10,613 nucleotides of DNA from Flavobacterium sp. Lineage in GTDB: Bacteria; Bacteroidota; Bacteroidia; Flavobacteriales; Flavobacteriaceae. The notes beneath the pieces were generated by a model that saw only the letters and a program-made list of their open reading frames with translations, was not told the DNA's origin and did not search any database. The position numbers and the translations under genes were made by a program. How positions within the stretch are numbered: the first letter of the stretch is position 1; each line of letters starts with the position of its first letter. This document shows, one piece after another, positions 7,005-10,613 of the stretch. Location of the stretch: the NCBI GenBank assembly GCA_030152225.1, contig JASLHL010000007.1:1-10613 (forward strand), read 5' to 3'.

Positions 7005-8652
7005 AATACTCGCATTACTTCTGCTCGCCCTCTTGGTTGCTAATTGTGGAATTAAGAAAGGACTGAAAGACTTTCCGTCTATTGAACAATACGACACCCT
7101 TGTGCCTCGATTGTCTTATGATACCGATACTTTAAAAATTACGGACCAGGCTTACCTTTATCAAAACAAACAAAAGCTATGGGAACTCTATGTTACAGGT
7201 GACCCCTACCAAATTGGATTGAAAACAGGGGCTTTAACTCAAGCATTATATCAAAAGCAAGAAACCGTCTTTTTTGCTAAAGTAGAAGAATTTGTGCCCT
7301 CAGCTTTTAAACAAAAAATGTTGGTTAAGATGCTGAAATTTTATAACCGACACCTGTATCGCTATATTCCAGAAGAATTTAAAACTGAAATCTATGGCGT
7401 ATCACAATATGCAACAGACCGATTTGCATATCTAGGGGATGCATATCATCGAAATTTGTACTTACACGGTGCACATGATATCGGACATGCCTTTCAAGAT
7501 TTGGCTTTAGTAGGATGTTCCTCTTTAGCTGTTTGGGGAGAACATTCAGCAGATGGGGGTTTACTTATCGGTCGAAATTTTGATTTCTACGCAGGAGATG
7601 AGTTTGCAGAAAATAAGATTATTGCCTTTGTCAAACCTAAGCAAGGCCACGCGTTTATGTCGGTTACTTGGGGTGGAATGACGGGCGTAGTCTCGGGAAT
7701 GAATGTAGCAGGATTAACAGTAACACTAAATGCAGGTAAATCTGCAGTACCCTTAAAGGCTAAAACGCCTATTTCCGTCGTGGCTCGTGAAATCTTGCAA
7801 TATGCTGCAACCATTGAGGAGGCAATTGCCATTGCTCAACAACAAGAAGTATTTGTTTCAGAATCTATTTTAGTAGGAAGTGCCCACGATAAAAAGGCCG
7901 TTATTATTGAAATAGCCCCCAAAAATTTTGGGGTATACGATATGCCTAATGTATCCACTGTCATTTGTTCCAATCACTTCCAAAGTGATGCTTTTGCCCA
8001 AGATAAACGAAACCTCAAGCAAATAGAAGAAAGTCATTCCCAATACCGCTGGGAGAAGATTAAGGAAATCGTAGACGAAGAACACCAATTATCACCCCTA
8101 AAGATGGCGCATCTATTGCGCAATACACAAGGATTAGACAACAAGGAACTTGGCTATGGCAATGAAAAAGCGCTAAATCAACTCCTTGCTCACCACGGTA
8201 TTATCTTTCAGCCAGAGAAACGCTTGGTGTGGGTGTCTTCCAATCCCTATCAATTAGGCGCATTTGTTGCCTATGACCTTAATGCCGTTTTTTCGAATAC
8301 CTTTGAAGAAGCCAAATCCTATGCCATTGATAGCTTAAGCCTCGCAGAAGACCCTTTTGTTCACACAAAAGCCTATGCCGATTATGAAGCCTTTAGAACA
8401 GAAAATCGCGTGATTGAACAGCAAATTAAGGACAAAGAAAAAATTGATTCAACACGACTCCTTGCATACCAACAGTTAAACCCCGAATATTGGCTAGTTT
8501 ATTATCGTACCGGGATGTATTACTATAATCAAAAAGAATATCAATTGGCAAAGGAAGCTTTTGAATTGGCATTGACCAAAGAAGTCACTACCCTAAATGC
8601 CGAACGAGAAATAAAGAAATACCTCAAAAAAATAAATAGAAAATGGAACTAA
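6985..8652 (+). CDS. C45-family autoproteolytic acyltransferase/hydrolase, lipoprotein, with C-terminal TPR
   Basis: This 555-aa protein resembles the Ntn-hydrolase family of acyl-CoA:6-aminopenicillanic acid acyltransferase (peptidase family C45). The N terminus is a lipoprotein signal with lipobox LVANC, so Cys21 should be lipidated and the protein anchored in the envelope. The family's self-cleavage site is Gly177-Cys178 in LVGCSSLAVWG; Cys178 would become the N-terminal nucleophile. Downstream family landmarks include GRNFDFY at 196-202 and AGLTVTLNAG at 242-251. The segment before Cys178 is the pro-chain removed or retained after autoprocessing. Residues about 502-535 form a single TPR-like hairpin. 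The upstream gene is overlapped by 20 bases; an alternative ATG at 6997 (residue 5) would leave an 8-base overlap and an equally good signal peptide. Members catalyse amide or ester bond cleavage or formation; acyl transfer onto a pigment or lipid is a plausible but unproven role. Confidence 0.87.
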   Translation: MTKHMHRILALLLLALLVANCGIKKGLKDFPSIEQYDTLVPRLSYDTDTLKITDQAYLYQNKQKLWELYVTGDPYQIGLKTGALTQALYQKQETVFFAKVEEFVPSAFKQKMLVKMLKFYNRHLYRYIPEEFKTEIYGVSQYATDRFAYLGDAYHRNLYLHGAHDIGHAFQDLALVGCSSLAVWGEHSADGGLLIGRNFDFYAGDEFAENKIIAFVKPKQGHAFMSVTWGGMTGVVSGMNVAGLTVTLNAGKSAVPLKAKTPISVVAREILQYAATIEEAIAIAQQQEVFVSESILVGSAHDKKAVIIEIAPKNFGVYDMPNVSTVICSNHFQSDAFAQDKRNLKQIEESHSQYRWEKIKEIVDEEHQLSPLKMAHLLRNTQGLDNKELGYGNEKALNQLLAHHGIIFQPEKRLVWVSSNPYQLGAFVAYDLNAVFSNTFEEAKSYAIDSLSLAEDPFVHTKAYADYEAFRTENRVIEQQIKDKEKIDSTRLLAYQQLNPEYWLVYYRTGMYYYNQKEYQLAKEAFELALTKEVTTLNAEREIKKYLKKINRKWN

Positions 8653-9941
8653 ATTCGTCAGTTATGAACCAATCAGTTGAGGAAATAAAACATTTTCAGG
8701 AGCAAAAACTCAGCGAAGTGTTGCGTTATGTTACCCAGTACTCGCCTTTTTACAAGCAATTGTATCAAGAGCAACAGGTAGATATTTCAGCCATACAAAC
8801 ACTAGAAGACCTCCCTTTGCTGCCGTTGATTACCAAAGACGATTTGCAAAGAAACAACGATGATTTCTTTTGTGTAGACAAAAGGCAAATTATTGACTAT
8901 GCGACAACATCAGGTACATTAGGCGACCCCGTAACCTTTGGACTAACGGATAGCGATTTAGATCGATTGGCTTTTAATGAAGCGACGTCCTTTGGTATTG
9001 CAGGTATTCAAAAAGGAGATACCGTACAACTTATGACGACAATAGACCGTCGATTTATGGCAGGATTAGCCTATTTTTTAGGGCTGCGTAAGCTAGGTGC
9101 AGGTGTTATTCGCGTAGGCGCTGGAATCCCACAATTACAATGGGATTCGATCTTAAAGTATCAACCCAAATACCTTATCGGCGTTCCTTCTTTCTTGCTT
9201 AAACTCATCGATTATGCCGAAAAAGTGGGGATTGATTACAAAAATAGCAGCGTACAAGGGGTGATCTGCATTGGAGAAGCTTTGCGTACAGCAGATTTAC
9301 AACCGAGTATTCTCGCCAATCGAATTTTGGAAAAATGGCCGTTGAAACTTTATTCTACTTATGCCTCAACAGAAATGGGAGCTGCTTTTACCGAATGCCA
9401 GTACCATCAAGGCGGACATGTAATTCCCGAATTGATCCTGACCGAAATTTTAGATGAACAGAATAAACCTGTTCCAGCGGGAGAATTAGGAGAACTCGTG
9501 ATTACAACCTTGGGCGTTGAAGGCATTCCGTTGGTGCGATTTAAAACAGGCGATATGGTGAGAAAACATAGTAAACCCTGTCCATGTGGGCGCAATACCT
9601 ACCGATTAGGCCCCGTAGAAGGGCGCAAAAAACACATGATTAAATACAAGGGAACGACCTTTTATCCGCCAGCCATTCACGACATACTCAATGCATTTAC
9701 AGCTGTTCAAATGCATTTGGTAGAGGTTCAAACCAACGATATTGGAACAGATGAAATTGTCATTCGATTGGTGAGTAGTGATACGTCAACAGAATATCTG
9801 AAACAGATAAAAGATGCGTTTCGCGCCAAATTGAGGGTCACCCCTCAAGTAATCTTTGAAGAAGTGGCCGTTTTGCAACCTATTGTATTTGATGTGTTAA
9901 GTAGAAAACCCATTACGTTTATTGATAAACGAGTACAGTAG
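8643..9941 (+). CDS. PaaK-like adenylate-forming ligase (phenylacetate-CoA ligase family)
   Basis: This 432-aa enzyme should activate a carboxylic acid with ATP and hand it to CoA or an acyl carrier protein. It has the ANL-superfamily core motifs in PaaK style: phosphate loop TTSGTLGDP at 88-96, YASTEMG at 240-246, KTGD at 301-304, a CPCGR cysteine motif at 313-317, and the hinge region GRKKHMIKYKG at 327-337. The C-terminal lobe ends with SRKPITFIDKR; Lys422 is the candidate for the catalytic lysine equivalent to that of the GKA..ID pattern in PaaK. The length matches the family (about 430 residues). It overlaps the C45 gene by 10 bases; a second ATG at 8664 (residue 8) is possible. It is the last gene of the operon. 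Aryl acids such as 4-hydroxycinnamate (the aryl-polyene starter), a finished polyene acid or a fatty acid are candidate substrates; the sequence alone does not choose. Confidence 0.9.
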   Translation: MELNSSVMNQSVEEIKHFQEQKLSEVLRYVTQYSPFYKQLYQEQQVDISAIQTLEDLPLLPLITKDDLQRNNDDFFCVDKRQIIDYATTSGTLGDPVTFGLTDSDLDRLAFNEATSFGIAGIQKGDTVQLMTTIDRRFMAGLAYFLGLRKLGAGVIRVGAGIPQLQWDSILKYQPKYLIGVPSFLLKLIDYAEKVGIDYKNSSVQGVICIGEALRTADLQPSILANRILEKWPLKLYSTYASTEMGAAFTECQYHQGGHVIPELILTEILDEQNKPVPAGELGELVITTLGVEGIPLVRFKTGDMVRKHSKPCPCGRNTYRLGPVEGRKKHMIKYKGTTFYPPAIHDILNAFTAVQMHLVEVQTNDIGTDEIVIRLVSSDTSTEYLKQIKDAFRAKLRVTPQVIFEEVAVLQPIVFDVLSRKPITFIDKRVQ

Positions 9942-9961
9942 AACCGCAAAAGAAAGAGTTT

Positions 9962-10001
9962 AACTTTATAAATGATTTTAAAGGCATTACAACTTTATAA
10001 A
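9962..10001 (+). repeat. 11-base direct repeat upstream of gltX
   Basis: AACTTTATAAA occurs at 9962-9972 and again at 9991-10001, 29 bases apart from start to start (close to three helical turns). The second copy lies where the -33 part of the gltX promoter would fall. It could be a paired regulator site, or chance in an A+T-rich spacer. Confidence 0.5.
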
Positions 10002-10014
10002 AACGATAGTTGTA
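9988..10014. promoter_or_regulatory. Inverted repeat overlapping the gltX promoter spacer
   Basis: TACAACT at 9988-9994 is the exact reverse complement of AGTTGTA at 10008-10014, with a 13-base A+T-rich loop. It ends one base before the -7 element, so a protein bound there would cover the polymerase site. As a hairpin it would be weak, and no T-run follows, so it does not look like an intrinsic terminator. An operator role is a guess. Confidence 0.35.
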
Positions 10015-10023
10015 GTATCTTTG
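9994..10023 (+). promoter_or_regulatory. Bacteroidota-type promoter for gltX
   Basis: TATCTTTG at 10016-10023 matches the Bacteroidota -7 consensus TAnnTTTG exactly. The -33 side is weaker: TTTA begins at 9994, leaving about 19 bases of spacer after its first three T residues, where TTG or TTTG is usual. Transcription would begin around 10030, giving a short A-rich leader of roughly 14 bases before the start codon at 10044. The promoter gives gltX its own expression, separate from the operon upstream. Confidence 0.65.
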
Positions 10024-10043
10024 TAAAAATATAATGAATCAAA

Positions 10044-10613
10044 ATGGCTAATCAAGTTCGCGTGCGTTTTGCACCTAGTCCAACAGGACCTTTACACATT
10101 GGTGGTGTTAGAACAGCATTATTTAATTATTTATTTGCTAAACAAAATAACGGTGTCTTTTACGTGAGAATTGAAGACACAGATCAAAATAGATTTGTTC
10201 CTGGAGCGGAAGCTTATATTCTTGAAGCATTAGAATGGTTGGGTATCTCTCCTGATGAAACGATGGGAAAAAACGAAAAGTTTGGACCTTATAGACAGAG
10301 TGAACGCAAAGCTTTATACAAACAATATGCAGACCAGTTGATCGAAACTGGATGGGCTTATTATGCATTTGACACTGCTGAAGAACTGGATGATTTGCGT
10401 AAAAAAGCGGAAGAAGCTGGTCAAACGTTTATTTATAATCACGGAAATAGAGAACAATTGAGAACTTCGTTAAACTTATCGAAAGAAGAAGTAGATCAAT
10501 TAATTGCTGCTGACCAACCCTATGTAATTCGCTTTAAAACTCCAGTTGGAGAAACGTTATTTTTACATGATATTATTCGCGGAGAAATCAAATTTGATAC
10601 TAGTTTATTAGAC
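10044..10613 (+). CDS. gltX: Glutamate--tRNA ligase, N-terminal part (runs off the window)
   Basis: An open frame of 190 codons starts at ATG 10044 and continues past the right edge with no stop. The start of the protein, MANQVRVRFAPSPTGPLHIG, is the class I aminoacyl-tRNA synthetase signature of GluRS; the HIGH motif appears as HIGG (residues 18-21), followed by RTALFNYLFA. Further hallmarks are YVRIEDTDQNR near residues 40-50, a GPYRQSER segment near 81-88 and a YVIRFK strand near 165-170. The enzyme charges tRNA with glutamate in the cytoplasm. About 500 residues are usual, so roughly 40 percent is present. It has its own promoter and is a housekeeping neighbour of the operon rather than part of it. 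Charging tRNA-Glu or also tRNA-Gln cannot be told from this part. Confidence 0.97.
   Translation, partial: MANQVRVRFAPSPTGPLHIGGVRTALFNYLFAKQNNGVFYVRIEDTDQNRFVPGAEAYILEALEWLGISPDETMGKNEKFGPYRQSERKALYKQYADQLIETGWAYYAFDTAEELDDLRKKAEEAGQTFIYNHGNREQLRTSLNLSKEEVDQLIAADQPYVIRFKTPVGETLFLHDIIRGEIKFDTSLLD

Noticed and set aside
9942..10010. Possible intrinsic terminator after the ligase gene
   Set aside because: Only weak A+T-only pairing is possible (for example CTTTA with TAAAG), and there is no GC-rich stem followed by a T-run. The operon end is not visibly marked.
1..10613. CRISPR arrays, tRNA or rRNA genes, insertion sequences, attachment sites
   Set aside because: No regularly spaced repeats, no tRNA- or rRNA-like sequence, no transposase or integrase and no terminal inverted repeats were seen; nearly all of the window is coding.

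Overview
The window reads as a chromosomal segment from a low-GC member of the Bacteroidota, most likely Flavobacteriaceae. The signs are the A+T-rich codon usage, the near absence of Shine-Dalgarno sequences, a TAnnTTTG-type -7 promoter element, and gene families typical of flavobacterial pigment clusters. A Myroides/Flavobacterium-like genus is plausible but cannot be settled from this sequence.

All genes are on the + strand. Positions 3-9941 hold the distal part of one tightly packed operon: the tail of an unidentified gene (3-98), a small secreted helical-repeat-like protein (106-588), a membrane-anchored family 2 glycosyltransferase with a C-terminal DUF2062 domain (594-1793), a 1225-aa three-part fusion of an MMPL/RND-type exporter, a PlsC-type acyltransferase and a methyltransferase-like domain (1799-5476), a CrtI-like FAD oxidoreductase (5466-7004), a C45-family autoproteolytic acyltransferase/hydrolase lipoprotein (6985-8652) and a PaaK-like adenylate-forming ligase (8643-9941). 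Gaps are 7, 5 and 5 bases, followed by overlaps of 11, 20 and 10 bases, which suggests one transcript with translational coupling.

This set (GT2-DUF2062, COG4258-like exporter fused to acyltransferase, CrtI-like oxidase, C45 hydrolase, PaaK-like ligase) resembles the lipid-handling and export end of aryl-polyene/flexirubin pigment clusters of Bacteroidota. The diagnostic core genes (darA/darB, ketosynthases, acyl carrier proteins, aromatic amino acid lyase) are not in the window, so the pathway assignment is an inference. In that reading, the ligase activates an aryl or fatty acid, the oxidoreductase modifies the polyene, the acyltransferase domains build the ester or lipid-linked product, and the MMPL module moves it out of the inner membrane.

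A 102-base intergenic region (9942-10043) with a Bacteroidota-type promoter, a direct repeat and an inverted repeat separates the operon from the housekeeping gene gltX (10044 to the window end, truncated). The points most worth a second look are the eroded SAM-binding motif in the three-part fusion, an A10 tract exactly at the glycosyltransferase/DUF2062 junction where slippage in either direction meets a nearby stop, and the pairing of a C45 acyltransferase with a possible ester-forming pathway.
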